Notes under the pieces: generated by a model
Databases searched by the model: none
Told to the model about the DNA's origin: nothing
The model's input: the letters and a program-made list of their open reading frames with translations, nothing else
Translations under genes and position numbers: made by a program
Shown here: one piece after another, positions 18,200 to 26,666 of the stretch
How the letters are laid out: each line of letters starts with the position of its first letter
Position numbering within the stretch: position 1 is the first letter of the stretch
Assembly: GCA_016929905.1 (NCBI GenBank)
Contig: JAFGHX010000292.1
Coordinates: 1-64,000 of the forward strand
Reading direction: 5' to 3'
DNA length: 64,000 nt
Source of the DNA: Kiritimatiellia bacterium
GTDB lineage: Bacteria > Verrucomicrobiota > Kiritimatiellia > JAFGHX01

Positions 18200-20764
18200 C
18201 TACCACATCGCTCCGTCGTCGAGTTCCCCGCGCTTGTACACCGCCACCATCTCGGGATAACGCACCTCGACGCGCACCCCGCCCCGCTCCTCCAGCAGCG
18301 TGAGCGAGTCCTGGCCCCGCCCGTTCGTTTGCGGGTTGACGTTCGCGAACAGGATGCCTTCGCTCCGGCCGCTCACCCAGTAGTACGCCGATTCGCCGTA
18401 CCCCTTATAGCCCGCGCAATGGCCCCGCATCGCGCCGCTGCTGAACACCGCCACGTTCGCCGAGTCGTGGATCTTGAAGATGGGGCGGTCCCCCTCGATC
18501 TTCACGCTGAAGATCCGCACGTTGCGCGCGTTGCGGATCTCGCAGCGCGTGACGCCCAACCCCTTCTCCAAGTTGCACCCGTACAGCCAGAGCGGCTCGT
18601 GCGTGCCGTCAATCAGCAGGTGCCGGTAGCCCGGGTGCTGGTTCGGCCCGTTCCAGTCGACGCCCCAGAAATACCAGCGCCCGCCGCCGCTCCCGCTGAC
18701 CTTGAACAGGCTGTGCGGGTTCGTTTCGCGCGATTTCTGCATGCGCTCGTATGCGCCTTCGGCGCCATCCCGCTCCGTCACACCGAAACAGATCGAGCGC
18801 CGCCCGGCCCGCCAGTTCAGCAGGTTCCACCAATCGTGCTCCTTCACGCCGCACTGGAAGCCCAGGTGGATGTTGCACAAGACCGTCGTGGCGCGCGCGT
18901 CGTCGACCGTCTGCACGATGGCCGCCTCGCTCGTCGGTTTCCAATCGGGATGCGAAAAGATGCGCGAGGTGGCGCGGCTGACCCCGAACAACTGCGTCCG
19001 GGCTCCCAGCGTCAGCGTGCGGCCAAGCCGGAACATGCCTTTCGGGACCAGAATCTTCTCGTGTGTGTCAACCGCTTTCTGGAATGCGGCCCAGTCGTCC
19101 TTCTCGTCCGCCCCGTTGGCGGCACAGACCTCTGTGAGCACGACGCAGTCCGGGTCCTCGAACGAGGGCAGCTTGTCCCAGACGTGGCGGCTGACTACGT
19201 CGCTGGGCGGGCCGGCCGGGCTGGGTTCAATCCTTGCCGGCTCTTCCTTCCCACTCTTCCCGTTCAACACCGCGAAGCCGGCGAACTTGGAGTCCCTGAA
19301 TTCGTACGGGGGATCGTCCGGAAACGTGCGATGATCCACGTCCACGTACTCGCCGACACGCGTCCATCCGCCATGGCCCGTCAGCGTCCGGCGCGGCGTC
19401 TTGACCAGCGCCGAGGCGCCTTTCACGTACACGTTGCGCACGTAGAAGTTCTTGCCCGCCGGGTTCTCGAAGGCGATCCCGCCCTTCCGCAGTTCGACAA
19501 CGCCGTCCAGCAGGCTCATCGTGCCGGTCGCCGTCGACCATGCCGGGTCCTGCACCGAAAGCACGGGCCCGGTCTCCTTCACGATATGAAAGCCCACCAC
19601 GGCAATCGGCGGGAACTGCGTGCTGAACAACGCCGCTTCCGTCTGGTTGCGCAGCGTCGCGCCGACGACGATCGAGCTCGCGCCGCTGTTGAGGTACAGC
19701 CCGTACCGGCCGCCCTCCACCTCGATATTCGCCGCGCCGGCCGACGACCGGCTGGGGATGTCGTAGATGCCCGCGAACGCGCCGGTCGCAATCACCTTCA
19801 CGTCGTGAATGCTCGAGGCCTGCGCCGCGCCGAACCGCAGGCCGATCGCCCCCGAATTGCCTTTCTCGCCGTTGCAGTCGATGATCAAGCCCTCGACCGA
19901 CTGAAGGAACCCCATCGCCGCCGATTGCTCCTTCTGTTCGTTCGTGCTGAACTCGGAAGCCGGCGCCCCGAACGCGCGGTTGAACCCCTCGCGGTTCGTC
20001 CAGACCCAGACGACCGGTTTCGGGTTAGCCGGGTCGTTGAAACCGCGCGCGTTCGCCGCCAGCCGGATCACCGGCCGCCCGTTCTTGCGCGAGCCGATGA
20101 CCGCCGTGCAGTGCCACGTGGCGAACCGCGACCGCTTCCTGACCACGCGCAGCGTGTCCGAGACCGTGTAGGTGCCCGCCGGGAAGAACACGGCCAACTG
20201 ATAGTCGTATCCGTCGTCCAGCGCCTTCTGCAACGCCGCCGTCGAGTCCTTCACGCCCGACGGATCGACGGGGTTGCCGTCCCACCCGTTGTAGAGCGTC
20301 ACATCGAGTATCCCGATCTTGAACAGCCGGTTGTCCGTCGCGCCGATCGTCGCCAGGTGCGGCGGCGGCTTGAAACTGACGCCGCTGCTGTAGTCGCCTT
20401 CCCCGCGCGGGGTGACCGTCATCGTCACCGTCGCCGGCGCCGAGGCGACCCCGTTCTTGTCCACAACCCGAAATGTGAAACGGTCTTCGCCGACGTAGCC
20501 CTTCTGCGGCGTGTATTTGATCCGGCCAAGCCCTTTGCTCCGCACCTCCGCTCGTCCGTGGGCGGGCTGGCTGACCACTTCGGTCGTCAGCGGCGCCTCG
20601 CCGCCCCGCCCCTTCACGTTGACCACCAGGTTTCGGCCCGGCGTCACAAAGCTCGCATCCTGAGCAACCGGCGCATCCTTGGCACGGCTCTCCGCCGCCG
20701 GCAGCCGGCGGGCGGCGATGAACACGACGGCGAACGCAGCGGCGATCCACACGGCATTCTTCAT
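18200..20764 (-). CDS. Secreted right-handed beta-helix (pectate-lyase-3-like) protein
   Basis: An 854-residue protein. After a signal peptide (MKNAVWIAAAFAVVFIAARR) there is a bacterial Ig/cadherin-like domain (about residues 40-125, with YTPQKGYVGEDRFTF). Then comes the entry segment of the Pectate_lyase_3 / GH28-like beta-helix fold (DSTAALQKALDDGY, LAVFFPAGTYTVSDTL), and a second helix half starting near DWAAFQKAVDTHEKILVPKG. Such two-part proteins act as polysaccharide lyases, hydrolases or epimerases; I cannot identify catalytic residues. AAGGAG precedes the ATG at 20764. It resembles the protein at 31022-33619 over most of its length. It precedes the GH2 gene by 41 nt and follows another beta-helix gene. 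Confidence 0.8.
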   Translation of the reverse strand: MKNAVWIAAAFAVVFIAARRLPAAESRAKDAPVAQDASFVTPGRNLVVNVKGRGGEAPLTTEVVSQPAHGRAEVRSKGLGRIKYTPQKGYVGEDRFTFRVVDKNGVASAPATVTMTVTPRGEGDYSSGVSFKPPPHLATIGATDNRLFKIGILDVTLYNGWDGNPVDPSGVKDSTAALQKALDDGYDYQLAVFFPAGTYTVSDTLRVVRKRSRFATWHCTAVIGSRKNGRPVIRLAANARGFNDPANPKPVVWVWTNREGFNRAFGAPASEFSTNEQKEQSAAMGFLQSVEGLIIDCNGEKGNSGAIGLRFGAAQASSIHDVKVIATGAFAGIYDIPSRSSAGAANIEVEGGRYGLYLNSGASSIVVGATLRNQTEAALFSTQFPPIAVVGFHIVKETGPVLSVQDPAWSTATGTMSLLDGVVELRKGGIAFENPAGKNFYVRNVYVKGASALVKTPRRTLTGHGGWTRVGEYVDVDHRTFPDDPPYEFRDSKFAGFAVLNGKSGKEEPARIEPSPAGPPSDVVSRHVWDKLPSFEDPDCVVLTEVCAANGADEKDDWAAFQKAVDTHEKILVPKGMFRLGRTLTLGARTQLFGVSRATSRIFSHPDWKPTSEAAIVQTVDDARATTVLCNIHLGFQCGVKEHDWWNLLNWRAGRRSICFGVTERDGAEGAYERMQKSRETNPHSLFKVSGSGGGRWYFWGVDWNGPNQHPGYRHLLIDGTHEPLWLYGCNLEKGLGVTRCEIRNARNVRIFSVKIEGDRPIFKIHDSANVAVFSSGAMRGHCAGYKGYGESAYYWVSGRSEGILFANVNPQTNGRGQDSLTLLEERGGVRVEVRYPEMVAVYKRGELDDGAMW

Positions 20765-20817
20765 CTGACTTCTCCTTCTCGGTAACGGTCCCGCGCTCAC
20801 GTGTAGCGGGGTTCTGC

Positions 20818-20825
20818 AACATGTA
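20818..20825 (-). promoter_or_regulatory. ACATGTTG element upstream of a beta-helix gene
   Basis: The 8-mer ACATGTTG (minus strand) lies 54-61 nt before the start at 20764. It matches the core of the 10-mer found upstream of the two other beta-helix genes. Its spacing differs, so it is the weakest member of the set. Confidence 0.25.
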
Positions 20826-20900
20826 CGAGCGGTGACTTCGTGCCGTCTTGACACGCCTGATTCAACCGCCGGCTGCACCGCAGCCGGCGCCGCGCGCGGC

Positions 20901-22799
20901 CTACGGCAGCAGGCTGAGCGGTACCGTCGGCAGGCCGTTGGCGGCAAACGCCCACCAGTCCCCGCCTCTGGGCACCGCGCCGCCCGCGTCATACACCCCG
21001 ATGTCGTCACCCGCCGCAATCGCCGGGCTGCCCGGCCGCACCCGGAAATCGAGTTTCGCCGGGTCGCGAAACAGCGGGTCCCGCCCCGCGATCGCGCTCC
21101 GTCCCAACGGCTCGCATTCGAAGAACAGGTTGCGCTCGATCATGACTCTGTCCGTCGCTTTCGGCATCGCGATCTTCTCATGGACCGTCGTCTCGCAACC
21201 GACGAAGATGTTGTCCTTGATGCACACCGTGCTCGGAAGGTCGCCGAACAGCTTCCGTTTGTCGCCCGCTTTCCCATAGCCGGTGTAGCCGATCGCGCAC
21301 GGCTCTCTGTAGAAGACGTTGTTGTGGATGAGCAGGTTCTCGTGCGGCGTGCTCACCCCGACCGTGTTCCGAGCCCGGCTGTTCGCAAAGATGTTGTGCC
21401 GGATGACCATGTTCTTGAACACACCCGTCCCCTTCCCCAACTCCAGAACCGCCGCCCGCTGCCCCGTGCTCGAGTTGTTCAAGAACACGTTGTACTCGAA
21501 GATGAACTCGCCGTCACGCGGCGGCGGGCCCTGACGCAGGGCGATCGGCGGCACGCTCTCGAACACGAACGTATAGCCGCCGCCGGATTTCGAGTCCGGG
21601 CAGTTCCCGTAAATGTAGTTGCCCCGCACGATCAGCCCGGTGCAACTGCGCCAGTTGCAGCACGACACCCAGGACTTCGGCCCGAAACACGGGTGCGCCT
21701 TCTCGATGAAATCGTTGTACTCGACGATGTTTCCCTCGCCCATCACCTGCAGACACTCCCCGCTCACGCGGTAGAACCGGTTGTGCCGGATATGCCAGTG
21801 GTGGCTCTCCCGATAGCTCACGTTCCTGAACTTCGGCGTGTACGTGATCTCTTCCTCGTACTTCGCGATGTCGTACATGATCCCGCGGAACCCGTAGAAA
21901 AAGTCCGTGTCCTCCCACAGAACGTGCTGCAGCGTGCGGGCTTCCTCGTACTTGGCGCGGGGGACCAGCACGTTCTCGAACAGCCGGAACTCCATGCCGC
22001 GGACCGTCGCGTGTACGAGGTCGCCGTTGAAAATGTTGCGGCCGCGTAGGCCGGTCCACGCCTCGATCAGGCACTCGTTCGGGTTCTTGTTGCCGTGCAG
22101 CCACACGTACAGTGTCGCCTCGTCCACGTCATAGGCGCGATAGCCCGGCTCGAGCGCTTTGACGGATTCGAGATCGTTGAGATACAGATTGCAGAGCCGT
22201 TTCGAACCGGCCGTCACCTGATTGGCCCACAACAGCGCCTCGCCGTCCTGGAGCACGCAGAATTGAGCGCCGGGCCGCGTGCGTGTGCTGTAGCCGTAGC
22301 GTTGCTTCACGAACTTGTCCCCGCGAATCCAGCCCGAGTTCTTGAAGTCCGGCTTGCACGTCCAGATGTGCGCCGTGCCCGGGACCTTCTCCCAGGGCCC
22401 CTTCACAACCTGCCCGTCGTCGAACACCACGCGCTCGTACCACCGCCCGCTCTTGCGTTGAACGGCCCCCGGCGCGTTCGGCTCCGACGGCATCGCCGAA
22501 AGAACCGCGTGGTCCGCCGGCGTGCCCCGCAGGTTCAACTGGTACAACCCTTCGCCCTGCTTCGCAGGCTTCTCCTCCTTGTACACCCCGCCGCGCAGGA
22601 AAATCTTGTCCGAACGGACCCCCGCCGCCGCGCGCGTATTCACCACGCCCAATGCCTGGCGCAGCGTTCGAAACGGCGCCGCCAACGTGCCCGGGTTTTC
22701 GTCGCCACCCTTTGCCGCATCCACGTAGAACGCCTGGCCGGCATGGGCCAGAGGCACCAGCAGACCCGTGACAATCAAGACAATCCCTATTCGTCTCAT
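20901..22799 (-). CDS. Secreted right-handed parallel beta-helix protein
   Basis: A 632-residue protein with a signal peptide (MRRIGIVLIVTGLLVPLAHA) followed by the DUF1565/right-handed-parallel-beta-helix entry motif FYVDAAKGGDENPGT. Repeated Asn-rich coils run through the rest (IEYNDFIEKAH, VIRHNIFANSRARN, LIHNNVFYREP, CIKDNIFVGCE, MIERNLFFECE). This fold is used by polysaccharide lyases (PL6, PL9 and others) and by binding proteins; no catalytic Lys/Arg pair can be assigned by eye. GGAGG precedes the ATG at 22799. It is the first gene after the URO-D terminator, and its upstream region carries two motifs shared with the beta-helix gene at 31022-33619, so the two are probably coregulated. 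Confidence 0.82.
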   Translation of the reverse strand: MRRIGIVLIVTGLLVPLAHAGQAFYVDAAKGGDENPGTLAAPFRTLRQALGVVNTRAAAGVRSDKIFLRGGVYKEEKPAKQGEGLYQLNLRGTPADHAVLSAMPSEPNAPGAVQRKSGRWYERVVFDDGQVVKGPWEKVPGTAHIWTCKPDFKNSGWIRGDKFVKQRYGYSTRTRPGAQFCVLQDGEALLWANQVTAGSKRLCNLYLNDLESVKALEPGYRAYDVDEATLYVWLHGNKNPNECLIEAWTGLRGRNIFNGDLVHATVRGMEFRLFENVLVPRAKYEEARTLQHVLWEDTDFFYGFRGIMYDIAKYEEEITYTPKFRNVSYRESHHWHIRHNRFYRVSGECLQVMGEGNIVEYNDFIEKAHPCFGPKSWVSCCNWRSCTGLIVRGNYIYGNCPDSKSGGGYTFVFESVPPIALRQGPPPRDGEFIFEYNVFLNNSSTGQRAAVLELGKGTGVFKNMVIRHNIFANSRARNTVGVSTPHENLLIHNNVFYREPCAIGYTGYGKAGDKRKLFGDLPSTVCIKDNIFVGCETTVHEKIAMPKATDRVMIERNLFFECEPLGRSAIAGRDPLFRDPAKLDFRVRPGSPAIAAGDDIGVYDAGGAVPRGGDWWAFAANGLPTVPLSLLP

Positions 22800-22811
22800 C
22801 CGAGCCTCCTG

Positions 22812-22821
22812 TACAACATGT
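22812..22821 (-). promoter_or_regulatory. ACATGTTGTA element, copy 1
   Basis: ACATGTTGTA on the minus strand, just upstream of the ribosome binding site of the beta-helix gene starting at 22799. The identical 10-mer lies before the gene starting at 33619. Confidence 0.4.
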
Positions 22822-22852
22822 GGGGGTTGGAACATGGGAGCGCACCTTGGGC

Positions 22853-22876
22853 TCAACTCTCAGCGAATAGTGCCCG
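22853..22876 (-). promoter_or_regulatory. Shared upstream box, copy 1 (CGAATAGTGCCCG)
   Basis: A 24-nt block matching the one at 33683-33706 at all but three positions. On the plus strand both read TCAAC, a variable stretch, then CGAATAGTGCCCG. In each case it lies about 55-85 nt upstream of a beta-helix gene and 31-35 nt from a shared ACATGTTGTA. It is either a promoter element or the binding site of a common regulator. Confidence 0.5.
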
Positions 22877-22896
22877 CCGGGAGGGGGCGCCAGACA

Positions 22897-22958
22897 GGAA
22901 AAGCAGCGCAGGCAGGCCCCGCCCTGGCGGGGTCAAGATGGGTCAAGTTGCCTGCGCT
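22897..22958 (-). terminator. Intrinsic terminator of the URO-D-fold gene
   Basis: The outer stem TGCCTGCGCT (22949-22958) pairs with AGCGCAGGCA (22905-22914). An inner stem, CCCCGCC (22917-22923) with GGCGGGG (22926-22932), stacks inside it. On the minus strand the structure ends in GCTTTTCC. It begins within the stop codon (22957-22959) of the URO-D gene, so it separates that gene from the beta-helix operon. Confidence 0.7.
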
Positions 22959-23985
22959 ACGACAACTCCGATATCGTCTCGATCAACGCGCGCACGTTCT
23001 CGAACGGGAATCCGTTGTCGATCTCGACATAGAACCAGGACCCGCCTTCGGCGGTCCGAAACGTCTTTGCCAGTTGGTGCACAGTGGCTCTCACGTCGGC
23101 CGGCGAGCCGAACGTCATGAGATGCGAGCGGTCCGGATGAATGGCAACGGCGAGATGCAGGTCGCGGCTCATCGCCGCCAGCCGGTCGGCATCGTAGAGA
23201 CCGATCTGCGGCCAGACCGCATCGCAGCCCAGTTCCGCGAGATCTGGCAGCAGCCTGTCGACCAAGCCGCACGTGTGGAAGAGAACCTTCTTCCCTGCCT
23301 CTTTCACCGGTCGGATCAGTCTCGCATAACGCGGCCTGAAGAACCGCCTCCACAGGTCTGGGGACAGCAGAAGGCCTTCTTGAGTCCCGAAGTCATCGGC
23401 GAACTGCAAAGCGTCCACGCCGCGTTCCAGCAGATATCGCACGGCCTGCTCTTGATAGCCAACAATGCGGTCGGCCAATTCATTGATCTCGGCCGAATCG
23501 AGCGCGATATCCACCAGCACATCCTCGAACCGGCGTATGCCGTGCAACACTTCGAAGATGCTGACCCACCCGCTCTTCAGGAAGAACCGCTCCTGATACG
23601 CCCGGGCCTTTGCGCGGTCGGCCTCGAATAACGGGCCGGACACGGCGGGCGGCGCGGGCGGACGCCAGTCCGGCAGCGCCCCCCAGTCGTCGAGCGGCCG
23701 CTCGAGCGGATGGCCGGCAATTCCGAAGATACGGTGCTCCCACAGCGTGCCCCACATGTCACGCTCGACCTCATAGTAGCGCCCGTCGCCGTCCACCGCG
23801 TCCGGCGACGGTTCAGGAATCGCAAATTCGGCGGGGTCCCCGAAATCCTGCCCATGCCGGCACATCAACTGCTGCAGCGCCGTGCCATGCTCGTACATAC
23901 CCGCCGGCGAGTGATGATACTCCACCGGCGCCCGGTCCGGCGCCTCGAAGGCCAATGCGGCCGTTACCCGCTCTCGCCCGGTCAT
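22957..23985 (-). CDS. URO-D-fold methyltransferase-like protein
   Basis: A 342-residue protein of the uroporphyrinogen decarboxylase superfamily, in the MtaA/CmuA-like branch rather than HemE. The opening TGRERVTAALAFEAPDRAPVEYH is the family N-terminus. The zinc-ligand-like motif FHTCG (in KKVLFHTCGLVDRL) is typical of corrinoid methyltransferases, and FADDFGTQEGLLLSPDLWR matches the substrate-pocket loop. These paralogues are abundant in Lentisphaerota and relatives, but their substrates are largely unknown; no corrinoid protein gene is adjacent. The gene is monocistronic: it has a well-formed sigma-70 promoter with an overlapping 12-bp palindrome upstream and an intrinsic terminator at its stop. 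Confidence 0.82.
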   Translation of the reverse strand: MTGRERVTAALAFEAPDRAPVEYHHSPAGMYEHGTALQQLMCRHGQDFGDPAEFAIPEPSPDAVDGDGRYYEVERDMWGTLWEHRIFGIAGHPLERPLDDWGALPDWRPPAPPAVSGPLFEADRAKARAYQERFFLKSGWVSIFEVLHGIRRFEDVLVDIALDSAEINELADRIVGYQEQAVRYLLERGVDALQFADDFGTQEGLLLSPDLWRRFFRPRYARLIRPVKEAGKKVLFHTCGLVDRLLPDLAELGCDAVWPQIGLYDADRLAAMSRDLHLAVAIHPDRSHLMTFGSPADVRATVHQLAKTFRTAEGGSWFYVEIDNGFPFENVRALIETISELS

Positions 23986-24040
23986 GCGGTTACGTCTCCC
24001 AAAAAGCCTTCTTGTCGAGCCCCTTGTCGACGGCCATCAG

Positions 24041-24081
24041 TCAATCGATTGAATGATAGGCGTTCCGAGACGTGACGTCAA
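24041..24081 (-). promoter_or_regulatory. Sigma-70 promoter with palindromic operator for URO-D gene
   Basis: On the minus strand TTGACG (24076-24081), a 17-nt spacer and TATCAT (24053-24058) make a near-consensus promoter. Directly after the -10 is the perfect palindrome TCAATCGATTGA (24041-24052), which would be centred near the transcription start. Position and central CG suggest a repressor operator, possibly for a LacI-type protein (inference). The leader to the ATG at 23985 would be about 60 nt. Confidence 0.65.
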
Positions 24082-24124
24082 GGGGTCCCCGCTTTTGCAG
24101 CCCCCGCCCGGCATTCGTTCCGGT

Positions 24125-26353
24125 TCAACAGCGTTCGTAGAAGGAGGTACGCAGGCTGCCCGATGTGATGACGCGCCGAATCAGCCCGCGTTCTTCGAGG
24201 GCCGCCAGATCGCGCGCCGCGGTATTGCCGGCACAGTCCAGCAGCCGTGTCACCTTCTTGCGGGTCAGCCGCCGATTCTCACCGAACAGCTCCAAGAGCC
24301 AGTCCCTGCGATCCTCCGTGGTGAGGCGAGACGTCCGTTCGGCGGGCGGCGGCGCGGGGGGGGCGGGTGACGCGGCGTGCCCCGGCGTTATGCGGTGTTC
24401 TCCGAAAGTGCGAAGCATATCACGCGAGAGCACGGTCGCGTCCCCGGCGGTCAGCGCGATGCGCTCGACTTCGTTCTTCAATTCCCGCACATTCCCGGGC
24501 CAGTCGTGCGCGCACAGGGCGCGGACGAACTCGGGATCCAGTCCGACCTCGAACTCCTGGTAGAAACGCGCCAGGAAATGGCGGAGCAGCGGCAGGATGT
24601 CCTCCTTACGCTCGCGCAGAGGGGGCAGATGGATTCTGAGCCGTTCGAGGCGGTAGAACAGGTCCTCACGCAAGAGGCCGGCCTCGATGAGGCGTTCGGG
24701 CTCCTCGTTCATCATGGCGATCACGCGCGCGTGACTGCGGCGCACGGCCGTGCCGCCGACGGGCCGCACCTCGCCGTCCTCGAGCACGCGCAACAGCTTC
24801 ACCTGCATGTCAGGCGAAAGCGCATGGATTTCATCCAGCAGTACGGTCCCCTCGCCGGCCGCGATGAACACGCCGTCGTGCGCACGGATGGCGCCGGAGA
24901 ACGCGCCGCGCACGTGCCCGAACAGTTCCGACTCTATCAGGAACCCGGACAGCGCCCCGCAGTTCACCGGCACGAGCGGCGCCGACACCCACGGGCCTCG
25001 CTCGTGCAGCAGGCGCGCGACGACCTCCTTGCCCGTGCCCGTCTCGCCCGTGATCAGGAGGTTCGCGCGCTGCGCCGCATACTGCGCAATGCGCTCATGC
25101 ACCGCGCGGATCGCCGGCGAAACGCCGACCAGCAGGCTGCGCGGCGCGCCGGCCGCGTTCGGGTCGGGCGACGGCTGCGCAACAGAAACGCGCGCGGGCC
25201 GGCCCGGCTGCCCACGGCTCGCGCGCACCTCCGCCGCGCGCGCAAGCAGACGCGCCGCGCCGTATGCCGAGACCTCGTGCGCCCAACGTAACGTCTCCGG
25301 CGCCAGCATCGGAAAGTGCGGGTCCACCAGAGGCTCCATGCGCCGCGCCGCGGCCTCCGCATCGCCTTCCAGCAGCGCGAGCCGCGCCCAGACCGGCTGC
25401 GCCCAGAACGCCTTCCCGTACGTGCCCAGCCGACCCAACGCCATGCGCGCCGCACGCACGCTGCGCGCACACAGCGCATGCTGCGCCAGCAGCAGCAACG
25501 CCATGTTGCGCTCCAGCGGGCGAGCCACCTCCGAGCGCAACACAGCCATCACCTCCTCCTGCATCCCGCCCAGATCACGACGCGCCAGCGCTATCCGCGC
25601 TCGTGCCAACGCATAGCCTGCCGGGTTCCGCCGCGTGCTGCGCCCCAGCAGACGCTGATCCTTCGCCTCCAGCTCCGCCACCAGCGCCGCCGCCTCTTCT
25701 TCCCGGCCCGCCTGCAACAGCAACCCCAGACGCGGCGCCCAGTAGTACGTGAACGATGCCGCCCCCTCCGACATCGTCAATGCGCAGTCCGAGCGCGCCA
25801 ACCCCTTCTCCGTCTCCCCCGTCAGCCAGCAGAAATGCGCGCTCACGATATCGAGATCCGTACTGCTCTGGGCCCGAGAATCCGATGCCAGCTCCTCCAG
25901 ATGACGCGCCGCCTCCCGCATCCGCCCGGCCTGCGCCTCCAGATTCACCCGCATGGCGTACCACGTCAACGGCGGCGGCGCGTCCCCGGGGGCCGCGCGG
26001 AACACACCCGCCACGATCCCCAACGCACGGTCCATCTCCGCCAGCAGATGCCACGCATTCCGCTCCTGCGCCCGAATCTTGAACAGGATCTCCCTGTGCG
26101 CGGAGTCCGGCGCCACGTTGTCCGCGCGCCGAATCAACGCAAGCCCCTCCCACAGCAGCCCCATCTCTATCGCGATCTTCGATGCCTCAAGCACCATCTT
26201 CAACAACTGGCTGCCGTCAGACGGCACGTGCCCGGAGGCCAGCGCCACCAGCCTACGCGTCTCCGGATCCGTTACCGGACGGCGAGGCCGGTGCCTCAGA
26301 TCCAGCAGCTCGCTCAGCACATCCTTGCCCTCTTTCCTCTTCATCCTTCTCAT
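24125..26353 (-). CDS. Sigma-54-type AAA+ transcriptional regulator without receiver domain
   Basis: A 742-residue NtrC-family activator. The AAA+ domain spans roughly residues 405-640, with Walker A GETGTGKE (about 433), the sigma-54 contact loop as GAFSGA (about 482), Walker B VLLDEIHA (about 505), and the later LREDLFYRLERLRIHLPPLRERKEDI. There is no response-regulator, GAF or PAS domain. The first 380 residues are helical and TPR-like, suggesting control by a protein or ligand partner. The C-terminus is not the usual Fis-type HTH: residues 685-742 look like a winged helix (RRLTRKKVTRLLDCAGNTAARDL) of DeoR/MarR style. Threonine-to-serine in GAFTGA is tolerated in some relatives. By eye I found no -24/-12 promoter in the window. 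Confidence 0.85.
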   Translation of the reverse strand: MRRMKRKEGKDVLSELLDLRHRPRRPVTDPETRRLVALASGHVPSDGSQLLKMVLEASKIAIEMGLLWEGLALIRRADNVAPDSAHREILFKIRAQERNAWHLLAEMDRALGIVAGVFRAAPGDAPPPLTWYAMRVNLEAQAGRMREAARHLEELASDSRAQSSTDLDIVSAHFCWLTGETEKGLARSDCALTMSEGAASFTYYWAPRLGLLLQAGREEEAAALVAELEAKDQRLLGRSTRRNPAGYALARARIALARRDLGGMQEEVMAVLRSEVARPLERNMALLLLAQHALCARSVRAARMALGRLGTYGKAFWAQPVWARLALLEGDAEAAARRMEPLVDPHFPMLAPETLRWAHEVSAYGAARLLARAAEVRASRGQPGRPARVSVAQPSPDPNAAGAPRSLLVGVSPAIRAVHERIAQYAAQRANLLITGETGTGKEVVARLLHERGPWVSAPLVPVNCGALSGFLIESELFGHVRGAFSGAIRAHDGVFIAAGEGTVLLDEIHALSPDMQVKLLRVLEDGEVRPVGGTAVRRSHARVIAMMNEEPERLIEAGLLREDLFYRLERLRIHLPPLRERKEDILPLLRHFLARFYQEFEVGLDPEFVRALCAHDWPGNVRELKNEVERIALTAGDATVLSRDMLRTFGEHRITPGHAASPAPPAPPPAERTSRLTTEDRRDWLLELFGENRRLTRKKVTRLLDCAGNTAARDLAALEERGLIRRVITSGSLRTSFYERC

Positions 26354-26666
26354 TTCCAGTAAAGATATGACAATATTGCACTCATTTTGATCTCATTCAT
26401 AGCATAGATGTGCGGTTATCAGTGCGTCAAGAGCATCTGAATGAACAGAGATCACGCGGGGAAGCAGCAGATTTCTCGAACCATGATTTGGATTTCAGGC
26501 CGAATTCGCATGCATTGGGGCAGAGGGATTGGCGCAAGTGAGCGAAGTTCGCGGAATTGGTACGCGAACTGCTTTGGACGTCAAGTGTCCTGAGGGGAGC
26601 CCTGGTGCGGGGGACGGAAGCCGGGCCTCTTCAGGGCGAGTCAAATTGAGCGAACAGGAGAGACAA
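26354..26666. promoter_or_regulatory. Divergent intergenic region with operator-like inverted repeat
   Basis: This 313-nt gap separates the minus-strand AAA+ regulator gene from the plus-strand exoprotein gene. Positions 26354-26500 are clearly more AT-rich than the flanks and probably hold promoters, though none is consensus. At 26547-26553 and 26563-26569 GTTCGCG and CGCGAAC form a perfect 7-bp inverted repeat with a 9-nt centre, a plausible operator for the exoprotein gene. Confidence 0.4.

Noticed and set aside
22957..23985. Heme biosynthesis enzyme HemE
   Set aside because: The HTCG motif and divergent pocket fit MtaA/CmuA-like paralogues, no other heme gene is nearby, and a second paralogue exists in the window.
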